64,000 nt of DNA, taken from Rhinopomastus cyanomelas. Lineage: Eukaryota; Chordata; Aves; Bucerotiformes; Rhinopomastidae. Made by a program: the position numbers and the translations under genes. Position 1 is the stretch's first letter. Each line of letters starts with the position of its first letter. Location: contig VXBP01007508.1 in assembly GCA_013400115.1 (NCBI GenBank), positions 620,001 through 684,000 on the forward strand, read 5' to 3'. This document shows, piece after piece, positions 46,201 through 58,100 of the stretch. The notes under the pieces are model-generated. The model ran no database searches. It saw nothing but the letters and a program-made list of their open reading frames with translations, and was not told the DNA's origin.

Positions 46201-48679
46201 ATCAGTTTAACATCTGTATCCTTTATCTGGGGAGCAAGAAGACTGACCTTTCTTGATGCAGGGCGTGAACTTGATTCAAAGGGCTCTCCTTCAAATTTTT
46301 TCCCTTGTACTTGTGATTCTGCTAGGTGAGCCTGGGGAGAGAAGAGGGTGCTTTGCCTGCATGAAAGGCAAGGGGAGGAGGATGAGGACAGCATTGGAGG
46401 CTCTGCTGGGTACTTGGACAATGATGAGAGCAGCGTGTGTGCAGTGTGGCTGGGGACTGATTTGTGTACTTGAGGACACTGGGGGCATGGTGACAGCAGG
46501 CAGCTACAGGGATTGAAGTGCATAGATAGACTCAGCTGGCTGTAGAGTCATCAGCTGCTCCAGTTCAGTCTCCTCTGAGCTGTTGCCTGTTGAACTGTGG
46601 CTGAGAGTGTATCTCAGAAACCCAAGCAATATATCTGCTACAAAGGCATAAATCATCCCAGGTGCCATCTCCTCGTACCCCAGTGCTGCTGCTGTGTCAC
46701 ATGCTGCTGCTCCTGCTTTGTCCTGGGAAGCACAGGGCTGGGAGTGAGCTGACAGCATGGGTGGTGTGGGAGGTTCAGCCACTGGAGCTTCTGATGTATC
46801 CGATTAACACAAAAAGCAAAGGCAGCTGCTGTCAACTTCACCCAAGGTACTCCTGATCTTCAGGGCAATGTTTTCCAGCTTCTGCTTGCAGAGACACAGA
46901 TGTGGTGGTGGTGGGTTGTGCTGATGGAGCTGTGGGCACAGAGCAGGGACAGCTGAAGGCTTTTTGAGCTCTGCCTTCCGATGCTTTTCCGTGCTGAAAT
47001 TGCCTGATTCCTTGGTGTGGGAGTGCTGAAATTAGTTTGTTGAACCTCTCCTCTCACTTGCTCCAGCCCTAGGATGCCAAGTGTGGGTAGGCTGTGCCTG
47101 GACTAGTGTCCTGTGATGCTGTGGTGGTGGCCAAAGCTGGCCAGTGAAGCTGGTGTGCCCCAAATGAGGAAGACTGTGCCCAGCACAGGAACTCAGAGAT
47201 GGGCTCTCCTGTGGGGTTTCTGCATTCTCAGTGTATTGTGTACTAGACTGAGGCACCAGGCTTACCTGACCCATTGCTTTCTCTTGGAATATTGGTCTTG
47301 GTCAGTTCTTAGAGGTGACAAGTCCCTGAAAAGAAACCTGCCTAATGATTATCCAATAGAGAAGGGAGATGGTGTGTAATAGAGTCCAGGAGCCTTTCAC
47401 TTCCTAGGCCTGGGGTTTGTTTAAATAAATCAGCCTGGGTTGGCTCTACCCACCCTTGCAAAGTGACCCCCATGAGTGTTGCAGGTTTTGCTTGCTGGGC
47501 CAGAGAAAGTGAAACAACATGAGAGCAGGACTGGAGCCCAGCTCACACACCATGCTCTGGCAAGTGGCACACCAAGTGTCAGAGCTGCATCCTGCATTCT
47601 CAGTTCTCAAAGCTCCCACGCATCTGAGCAGTCCCTTGAAGCCCCTCTAGCCCTGCACAGGCAGCTCTCCTGTGATTGGGTGGAAGTGATGCCCATATCT
47701 GAAAGGTCTTCAGGTCTCCTTCTCCCTTCAGAGACTAAGACAGACGGTGCTTGAACGCAAAATATGTCCTGTTTGACGACTGTAGGCTCTTAAGACCCAC
47801 TGGAGCAGCTGGTGAAGCCACTGCTGGGAACAGGATATTTCAGTGGGGGGGTGTTGGAGCTGGTCCACCAGCCGGTTCCTGTGCTGTGGGGATGTGTCAT
47901 GCACACCAGCATGGTACAGAGTGTGACTCTGGATGCAGTATTTGTTTAGGTGTTGAAGGTGAAATGAATCTCTGCCATTTCCCTCTCTGCTTTACCTGGT
48001 TCCTCAGCTGAAAGCCAGCATTTCTTCTCAGTGCATGGGAGCCTCCTTCTGGTGAGGTGGGTGGACGTTTTCATGATTTCAGGAGAAAATCCCTTTCCTA
48101 GTCCCTCTTACCCACCTTCCTGGTCACTTTTACCTTGATTTCCAAAAGTTAGTTGGGCCATCACTGCTCTGCCCTTTCTCTTGTTTATGCCGGCTGGTTT
48201 GGAGCGTGGTGGGTGGCTCTGGGCAGAAATCTACCCAGTCCACAGAAGCCAGAGAAACGTTCCCTATGGGGCTGATCAAAGCAGTTTGGAGTGTTTTTGC
48301 CAGAACCCAAAATAGCCATTTCCAGTGCAAAAGAATCATCGGCACCGAGTAACTGCAAACTGTGCTGGATGGTGATGCTCTGGAGGTGACAGCTGGGATG
48401 CTGCTCTTCTCTAGTGTGCACAGGTGTACTGGGAGCAACTGCATTGGAATTGATGGGACCACTGGGAGCATCCCTCAAGGCAGCACTTTCCTTAACACAT
48501 TGATCTCAGCCCTTGCTTGCTGGGCTATTCTCAAGGTTCCTAAACAAAGTCCATCCTTCAATTGGTAAAGAGGCTGCATTTTTTTTGTAATGAATGGGTG
48601 GATTTCTTCATAAATCACTCCTTTTCACCAAATTCAGAAGGAAGAGAAGGGGAGGAAAGGGAACCCCACCAGCCCTTGT

Positions 48680-48910
48680 CATGCCTGCCTTTAATTGACA
48701 GACCTTGTTATTAATGTTTTCCAGCCGACTCTCATCCAGGGCTCAAACCTCCCTTTTAAAGCCCTGTCATGTTAAAAATTGACGTGTGTTGACTTTGGCC
48801 TGGGAGAAGCTGGGCCTTGGCTGTAGGTAGGAACTGCATGTGTTTAGTCTGGCTTACATTTTATTTTCCCCTTTCATCAAATTAGTTCAGCTGTATTTTT
48901 TTTCTGCAGG
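48680..48910. promoter_or_regulatory. CNE-like block, upstream flank
   Basis: The block contains TTTAATTGACAGACC (TAAT core plus MEIS-like TGACAG), GTTATTAATG and AAATTAGTTCAGCTG within about 230 bp of otherwise ordinary sequence. Motif-level inference only. Confidence 0.22.
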
Positions 48911-50119
48911 AAAGAAAAGAAAAGAAAAACTGTTTGACAATCTGAGTCTCTGGGTTAGAATTGCAGCATTGCGTTAAAACAACAAAAAATAGCTTACAAA
49001 TGCGGGCTGTGGCTGGCCGGGGGGAGATGGGGCCACTGGAGCAGGGGTGGGAAAAGCCACTGCAAGTAAACACCATCTCTGAGGGTGTGCACTGAGATTC
49101 CTTCTGCAACCCACAACCCTGGCTGTTTGTTTGTTTGTGTGATTGGTTCCAGTTGTGGTGACTGCAGTCAGCCTTACTAAAATTAGTGCTGTCCTGACCC
49201 CTTCAGGTTTTGTCTCCCCTCCTCCTGCTCCAGCTGTTGCAGAAGGTATCCCAGTGCTCTGCCCCAAAGCTCAGTCAGGGATGTGCTGGAGGTCCAAGAG
49301 GTTGAACACCAAGCTGAACTGGGAGTGCAAAGCCAAGGAAATCCTGTTTCTTGTCTGCTAAGTGCCTGGGATTAGAGCTGGTGTGTTTCTTTGGGATCAC
49401 AGTTAAGATCCAAACTGCATCCATCAGGGCTGCTCCTGTTTGTGAAATGTGGAGTGTAAGATTTTCCACACTGGGAGAACGCGTCCTGCCCTGGGGGTTT
49501 AGTGACAGCTCTGTGCCTCACTGTGGGAGACATTTGCCCCTGTCCTGGTGCATTTCTTCAGGTGCTTCAGGGCTAAGTGCACCTGACATGGCAGTGCAGT
49601 CCTCTCAACATGGAGAAGGTCTCCCCAGCCATAAGTCAGTGAGGACCAGGGAAGCAACAGCTGCTGTTTTGGTGCCAAATGGAAAGAAACAGCTAAAATC
49701 TCAGGAAGTTACTAATGGGCTTGTGTCACCATCCTGCCTGGTCCAAACCCAGCCCTGCTCTGCCTGGGGCAGCAGGAGGCTGTGGGGTGTCCACCATGCC
49801 AGCCCGTATCCGCAGTACCAGACCCCACCATCCTGGCAGCCCTGAGACTTGCAACCTGGATTAGCCCCCCATCTTTGACCACTTGGGTGGTCAAGAATAG
49901 GCCCCGTCTGTGATGCTGGCTGGCTCACAGGTGTTGTTCAAACTGGAGGGGCTGGAGGGTTCCTGCCTCCCTGACGCACTCTTAATGAAATAACTGTGCC
50001 CAGGGAAGTGTGGAGAGATTTGGCACTGAGACCTCTTCTCCCTGCAGCCATGATCCCTTTCTGAAGGGCTCGGCTGGGCATCCTGCCCAGACACACGACA
50101 ACCCAGCCCCTCATGGAGA

Positions 50120-50375
50120 GGCTGGAATATTTTCTAACAGCTATTTTTGTAACATTATCGAAATCAAAGCAAAACGTGTCAAAATTCCCATTAAGACACA
50201 TTTAACTTCCCTTGTTTCGAGACAAAGTGCCTTTGCCTGCAGGCCGGTTTCGGGTTTGCTGTGCGGCCGTGGGAGACTATTGGATTACAGGCAGCACAGA
50301 GCCAGATTTTGCTCTCTTCAGGGTAGAGGCTTTTTCTAATCAGGATCAGTTTAATTCTGTTATCTGAATTATTAG
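50120..50375. promoter_or_regulatory. CNE-like block with GATA motifs, upstream flank
   Basis: The block contains ATTATCG near 50154-50160 and TTATCT at 50360-50365, with AT-rich homeodomain-type sequence between them. It lies about 11 kb upstream of the distal promoter candidate. No coding potential is seen. Confidence 0.25.
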
Positions 50376-53300
50376 CTTGGCTCTGGCCTGGGCAGGAAGG
50401 AGGTGAGGGAAAGGAGCCTGTTGGTGGAGGAGGGGAGGGGGTCTGAGCCCCAAAGGGCAGAGCCTCTCCCTGTCTGGGACCTTCTCTTCACACTGTAAAA
50501 ACCCCATGCTTGTGTTGTAGATGATGATGGATGGTGGAAGGTGTGAAGACCTCAGAGGTTTTCACAGCTATGGATTAGGCTTCACTGCATGGCTCTGCCA
50601 CAGACGAGCATCAATCTGAATTACTCGTGGGGAAAATGAAGCATTGGGCAGACCAGGGACGTGGAGCTGTGGCGCTGGCAGCGCTGAGCTGGCCTCCCCT
50701 GCAGAGAGGTGGGATGAATTCCTCATTAAATAGAGGAGATGGCAAAATCCCTCCTTTCCTCCTGGAAAAAAAACCAGCATCTCTACATCCTGGTTCATGT
50801 GTCAGGGGAGGCTGTTTGGGCCTTACCACATCCTTGCTTTGAAAAGGATACCTTTTTCCCTTCCCTTTTTTCCCTTTGCTTTTTTCTTCCCCCAGGAGTG
50901 AGGGTGTGTATGGAAATTGGAAGGTAGCATTTTCCATGTTATCCTTTCAACATCCTCACTCCCTGTGTCATGGGTCCTGCTCGTGGTCCCCATTCCCAAA
51001 CGGATCTGGATGCTCATGCTCTGGACACACAATCCTGCTGCTCTCAACCCAGGCTCCCCAGGCAGCGTTTGGCTGTTTTACCTGCTCAGGAGGCACCAGA
51101 GGTGACAATAACTGACTTACTGGGTGTTCCTCAAGGCTTGGTGAGAAGAGCCTGATGGAAAATGCTAGTGCACCACGGTGTTGAGAAGGGCTGGCTTTGG
51201 GTGATGCATCCTGAGCGGTTGGTGGCTGAAATCTGGGTGATCTCCATTGAAATTAGGCTGGACCAAGGCATCAAAGTAAAGCCGGTACTTGTCCTTGTGG
51301 GGAGCAGCCAGGTCTGACGCTTGCATGTTCCAAGTGGTCCCTCATCAGGAGGGTGTCCTGGTTCAAACCCTGAGAAATACAAACCCACACAGAATAATCT
51401 AAACACACAGGCAGTGTGGCTAGGATTAACTGGGTCACAAGGCACTGCTGGGGTGCCTGAGACTTACAGGAGCATGTAAGGACTCCAGTGCATTTGATTT
51501 ATCCTGGAGAGCAAATCCACGTGGAAAAGCACCGAGCCATGGGGTGATGTGGGGTCTGAGCTGCATGGGTGGTGCTTCAACAGCAAACAGCACCTTGTGA
51601 AATAGCAGAAGACACTGGAAGAGACAGACATAAGGTGGTGGATGAAGCCACTGCTTGGACTGAATGCGGTACTCCAGACCCCATGTGAAAAAGGAAGAAG
51701 TTGCTTCATGGAGAGCCTAGGAAGGAGAGGGACTGGTGAGGTGACTGCCACGTTTGGTGGAGAGAGGGCAGGCTGGTGGGCTCACCTGCAATGAACACCC
51801 TTGGGAGACACCAAGCTTTCTTACCCTGGGGCAAGAGATACTGCAATGAGACCTTCCCCATTCCTGGCAGTGAGACACCTTTGCTAAACTCTGCTCTCCA
51901 ATTACACTCAGGTCATGGCCATTCAGCGCCCAGGTAGGACTGAGATGTGCTGGTGGAGCTGGGGAAAATGGATGAGTTACAAAAGACCTGGGGAGACCTT
52001 AGCAGGTCTACTCATGAGTCACATCTTGCTGGGGTTTTATAATGTTTCCTTAACACCCATGAAGGCCAAGAGAGACCTAGATGATACACGAAGGGACTTC
52101 AGCACATTAGATCTGGGGGCAAAAGAGCTGATTGTTCCCTGGCTCTGCCAGTCCTGTAGTGGCAGGAGGGAAACTCAGCACAGGACAGGGGCATGATGTG
52201 GACAACACTAGGTCTGGCTCCTCAGTGGTGGAGAACCTGTGACTGGACCCACATGGGTCAGCGCGTAGAGGTTCCACATATGGCAGAGCTCAGCTCTGAG
52301 GGGATTGAGGCTGATGTGAAGTTTTCTCTTTCTTTGGCTTTGTTCCTCGCTGGCATAATCGATCTTCCGCAAGAGCAGCACTTCTGACATTATCTCATCC
52401 CCACTGTCAAGAGCATGCTGAAAAAGTGCTCCAGCCTTTAATTTTCAGCCACTTAAGCCCTGAGCATCTTTTAAGCCTTGGCTACACACTTCCCTCTGCA
52501 TCCACACTTCCTTGCTGATGTGCAGCTGCTGCACAGCAAAGCCAGCCTGTGTCTTTGGTGTCCTGTCCTTGCTAGGTGCTCCCTTCCCCATGGCCTGCTT
52601 TGGTTGGTAGAGTCCTTTAGTCTCCCTTTGTCAGAGGCTGTCCTTCCACCTAAATCAGCAGTTGATGATTGCGTGGCTGAGTCCAAGAATGCCACATGCC
52701 TGGAGTTCTCCTTCCTTGGCCTCTTTAATCTGATGGTATCAACATACAGGCTCCTTTGCTAGACCCAACTCCTTTCCAAAGAGGATAATTTTGTGGAGCT
52801 GGCATTTGGGATTTGCTGTGTATTTGAAGGTTGTTGGTATTGCTCCTCACAACCCTCAGTATGTGAGTTGATATTGAGAGTTAGGTCAATGCTGTGGGCT
52901 TCTGCCATGGAGCTGATGAAGTTGATGTGTAGGACATGTGAGACACCAGCTGGGCTGGTACTTCTTGAACATCTTCACTGATCTCTCCCAGCCCAGTCCA
53001 TGCGTGCTGAAGTCTATTTCCCTCTTCCAGAAAGAGACCAAGGAGATTATAAATGGTGTGAGCTGCTCAGGGCATGGGAGCTTTCACTCTCTGGCATAAG
53101 CCACTGAACTTGAGTGATGGGGATGGCACTTCCCAGGCCTACGAACTGGGACAGCCTTCAGCCATACTCAGTATCTAGCCAATGCCTCCATCATGCTTTA
53201 GCAGTACTTCTTCCCTGGGGAGGCTGATGCCATCTCAAGATCTGTCTTGTAGGTTGGTGAGGGCAGATTTCCATCTGGATATTTCATGGTGTGGTGCCAC

Positions 53301-54929
53301 CCACCTATTGGAGAGGGATCTTCTCCCATCTGCTGGGTGTGGGCAGAGCTGTGAGCAAGCCTTCTGGGCTGCTGTATCTCCAGAGCTGGCTTCCCTCACC
53401 TCAGAGTGCCTCACCAAAATAGCTGCTATGGAAAGAGGCTTGTTGACTCTTTTCCTCTTCTTTTTCTTTCTTTTTTCTTCCTGTGCTCAGACTTCCCCAG
53501 GCCTCAGAAGACTCTGGCATATCATCCTACAGATGTGGCATAGAAGCCCTGGTTGCAAAATATATCCGGCACGGCAGTTAGTAGTGTTGTGCAATCTCCA
53601 TCAACTTACGGAAACCACTGTGAGATACTATTAAAAAGAGACTCCAGCTCCATCCATCACTCCAGCCGCAGTCACGTGTCCCGCTGTCAGGCAGAAGGGC
53701 ACAGTCAGGCAGTACCAGGGCTGTAGGCACCAGGAGAGCTTTTCCTTGCAGTGGCTGCCCTTGTGCAGAAGGCAGATAGGATATGACCTCTCTTTTGGCC
53801 CCCTTTGCTCTACACACTCTACCTGTTGCATTGCCACTTGTGTCCTACATTAAATCTTCCTTGTTGGTGTCCGCTGGTGCTGCTGGTTTCATACCCATGG
53901 TCCAAATCTGCTTGACTGTGAAGGGCCATACAAAGCTCAGCAGGGAAACATAGCAGAGAGGCCAGACATGGGGTTTGGGCATCAAAGTTTCCATATAGAT
54001 CTCAACACATTTCTCTTTTCTTCACCCAGCAGAGACTTTCCTCTGGGCTCCATGGCCCAGGCTGTTCGCTGTGGCAGTCAGTGCAGTGTACTCAGCCAGA
54101 CTGTCCTGACAGGAGACCCTGTGTCACCACATCTCTTATCAGCAAACGTGTGCCAGGAGCTGTGGCAGCTGGAGACCCTAGGAACCTCCTTTGCAGAAGG
54201 ATATAATGCAGGTCAGAGTATGCTGTAGGAAGTCGAAGCCAGAGAAGGGAAAGGGATTGCAGGTGTTTGCAGGAACAAGGGCATCCATGCTGTTCCTGTG
54301 CAGCTGGCTGTCCTTTTTTCAGCTGAAAGGAACCCTTTGGATGAGCAACATCAAGTGTGGAGCAGGACTCTACCTGTCTATATGCAGAGAGGTTCCTGGA
54401 GGCAACAGCTGGACTGGCAATGGGTCACCGTCCTTCATTCTGCCTTTCTGTTCTCTGGACCGCCTGCCAGTCACCCTCCCAAGCAAGCGGGGTCTTGGCT
54501 GCAAAGGGGCATTTGTGCAATAACCAAGCTTTCCTGGTTTGACAAGAACATCAAGGGCTGTGAGGACTGACTGGCAACCTTCAGCCACGGGCAGCCTCAG
54601 GCAGAGGGTGTTTACTACCCTTATCCATCTTTGTCCTTGGGACACCTTTGCCACCAGTGCCAACAGATGTGCCAGCATCACCGAGCACTGGGAAGGGACA
54701 CTGGTGTGAGCAACCATCGCTCACCAGTCATTGATGAGCTCTGCTTGTCATGGCAGGCTCTTTATCACCACAGCTTTATTGCACCTTATTGCGTGACATC
54801 TCCTGGCCCAGCTCACCTTTCCCTCACCCATCTTGTGCTCCACAAGCATATTAAATCCCTGAGGTCTGCCTGGAGAAATTGCCACTTCTCCATTACCCTG
54901 CTGCCAGCATTTGCTGCACTTGTGAGAAT

Positions 54930-55180
54930 CAGGCTCCGCATCAGAAAATAATAAAGGCGATATTATGAGCAGAGGGGAGAGGAGATTAAAAACCTGTTTA
55001 AAGAGCCTTCTGGGCCTCCTGCTGTTTATTGCACATCGTGACTTTGGGTTATTTTTGTTGTCACTGAAGTCGGACTTTTTAATTTTCCTCTGATCGTCAA
55101 GTGACTGGTTTGTAATTTCCCTATGGCTCCAAGGATTAAAGAAGGCTGGATTTGAAAGTGCCTGTTGCTCTCCAAGATCA
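54930..55180. promoter_or_regulatory. CNE-like block, upstream flank
   Basis: An AT-rich block with GATATTATG, TTTATTGC and TTTTTAATTTTCC motifs, set in GC-moderate sequence with no repeat signature. Enhancer function is only suggested by composition. Confidence 0.22.
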
Positions 55181-58100
55181 GCTAGTGATACTTGTGCTGC
55201 TAGTTGAGGGGCTAATTAAATCCTTTATTTAGCCAGGTCACAGTCATGGTGTGCACTGAGTCCAACTCCGAGCCAGACTCCGTGTAGCAGTGACAGAGCT
55301 GCTGGGGGAGGACTTCATGTCCCAGTACTGGGCTAGTTCTTTTCTCCCAATCAAGAGTAAATCTCTCTTGATTTACTTTCCAGGGTGTTTTGGTCAATTT
55401 TCACCTTTAATGCCTTTGGCTAATGAGCCTGCTGGATTTCACAGAATGGTTTTCATGCACTGACAGGTCTGTGCTGTGGGTTGGCAGCACTATAAAGGGA
55501 AGGTATTTAAGTCCTCCAGGCAAAAATGTGGTCTCCTCCACCTCTGTGCCAAACACTTTATCTGTGATTGGATTTGTTGGTGGTGGTGTTTTTTTAATTA
55601 ATGGGTGACTGCATACACAAACCTCCCAAGCTGTAGAAGTGATGGACGTTGATACTCTGGAGCTGTCACAGGCTGATGCCACAGCAAGAGCTGGATGGGC
55701 AGCCATGGAGACACTGTGGTGCCCAGCATGGACATGTGACTGCTGCCAGCTGCCCTTCTTGGGTACTGCCTGTCCAGACAGCAGGGCCCATCTCTGTTTT
55801 GAAGGGTTTGTGTTATGTGTCCCCAAACAGGGGGGTCACAGTTACCTGGGGAGACTTAATGAATTTTATTGCATTGCAGGTCATTGTCCAGCCTGCAGAG
55901 TTTCCTTGGTCTGCATCTGGGATCCATCACATAAGCAGCTGCAGCAACAGGCAGACATTGCTTCAGGATCAGAAGGTTGGTGTTGGAGGTATTGGCTGGA
56001 AACAGCTCCTGGAGGGCTCAAGGCTGAGTGAGCAGGACTCAGTGGTGTTAGGTCGGCTTGGTTCTGGCTTTCCTCAATCACACCCTGCAAACCCCCAAGG
56101 ATGGGACCCTTCACCCTCTGGAGAGCCAGCTCACTGATGCATCTTCATCCTGCAGATGGCAAGAAGCAGCTGGTAGGGACAAGTGTGATGCTTTGTGCAG
56201 CCCCTTCCCACACAGCACTCAGGCACAGAATTGTGGTAAACGCTGTCAGTGTGAGAAGCTGGTGAAGGAACATTTGCTGCCATCTCTACACAGCAGAGCT
56301 GCTACAGGCACTGCTGTGACACCAGGTACTTGTGTCTGCATTAAGGTTACTTATTGCTTGAGATGAGTGCAACCAGACCTGTGCCATGCATGCACCCAAA
56401 GGGAGCTGGAAGGGAAGGCCCACCTCAGGAGCTCCTGCTTTAGTTTGGCTTGTTATTCCCTGCTTTCTGAGCATTTGCATGGGCAGAGCTCTGCCCCCTT
56501 CCTAAAGGCAAAGAGGTTTCCTCATAGCGCTGAAGATGAGCCCAGGTCCAGTTCTTGCTCCTGTCCCACTGCCACTCAAGTGTGCACCATGGTGCTTGGC
56601 TGGAGGGAGAAGACCAAAGCTCTGCCTCTTCTCGGGTCCATCCCTCTCCTTCCTCTAAGTTCCAGGGAGCTGTGTGCGGAATTCCTTCACCAAGTATTAA
56701 ATTTTTTAAGGATTTTTAAAAAACCTCCATGTTTCTAAAGAAAACTCCAGGCTGAGTTTTCCTAGCTGAGGGTAGCGTAACGGTTGCTTTGTAATCATTC
56801 CTGGCTTTCTGTTGAAAACATCTTGGGCAGATTTTTATCAGTGCCTGAACAGGAACAGCCTTGAAGGACTGTCTCTGGGGAGATTAGGTGGTTGCCTTGT
56901 ACAGTGTGAAGTGCTGAGAAGCCCAGCCAGCTGAGGTGTGTTTTAAGTGACACTGATTTGTTTTCTGGCTGGGGACTGGCATCCCTGATGTTTTTTGGCA
57001 GAGCCAACTGGCTGCTGTCTGGCCCAAGGAAGAGCATTAATTGTTGGCTAACGCCTGTGATGGGGTGTACGCGTGGGATTAATGGCTGCTCGTGGTGTTG
57101 AGGAAGAGCTGGCGATGCCCAGAAGGCAGGTAAAAAACAAGAAGGCTGCTCTGTGGAGAGGGAACCAATACTGGGATGATACTTAAGCTGTGAAGAAAGG
57201 GTGCTGCAGGGACCTCATAGGTCCCTGTGGCAAGAGAGGCAAGGTCAGGATGAGAGCAGGCAGTGAGAGGGATGATGGGCTGGAAGTGGCGAGAACTGAT
57301 CTTTGGTGCTTCTAAGCAGCTTTGGAGCAAAGGTGGGTTCCAAGAAAGTCACAGTGTCTCTCAGGGAGGGGAACCTGTACAAGAGGAGGTGGCTATTGAA
57401 GATCAAGTTACTGCTGGTCCAGACTGAGGTGATTGTATGACTGGCAGGGAGGAGACTAAGCCCATCCCTAGGTATATGGCCTGGACAAGCACAGGGAGGG
57501 TAAAACAGAAGGCAAGCTGCCATGCTCCCACCAGACACAGCTCTACGAGCAAAAAACCCAGCAAGGGATGAACTCTCTGGTTGACTGGTGCTGCTCAAGA
57601 TCAGACAGGAGCATAGGAGATGGTTTCTGTGAAGAGTCCCATCCCAAAAAGCCCAGGCACAAAGTGTATGTGGGGACCATTGGCTTGCGCTCCCCACGAC
57701 CTCGAACACCAACATTGTCTCCCACTGCCTTCACTGTCCTGTTGCCTCTTGTCACCCTATGGAAAGAGCAAAAGCCTTGTGCTGCAGCAGCAAATAACGG
57801 GTAAGTGAGCGAGCGAGCGCATGGGTTGCACCAGCTTTTCGCCAGTGGGGCAGTGCTGCTGGGAGTGTCGGGCAGCGCTCAGAGCTTCCAGTAAGGCCGG
57901 AGCCGTGGCGGGGGGGCAGGGATGGGGCAGGAAGCTTGCAGCAGGCAGCAGGAAGCTGGTCGCCACGCAGCCCGGCATTCCTGCGCGCTGGAAACCCGAG
58001 TCACGCTTCCTGCGGCGTGTTGGGGTGGCCCCCGCCCAGCAGCGTCGCTGCTGCGTTGGATGTGGCCCCGGGGCTGCAGGGCCCCTCATTTCAGGGATGG

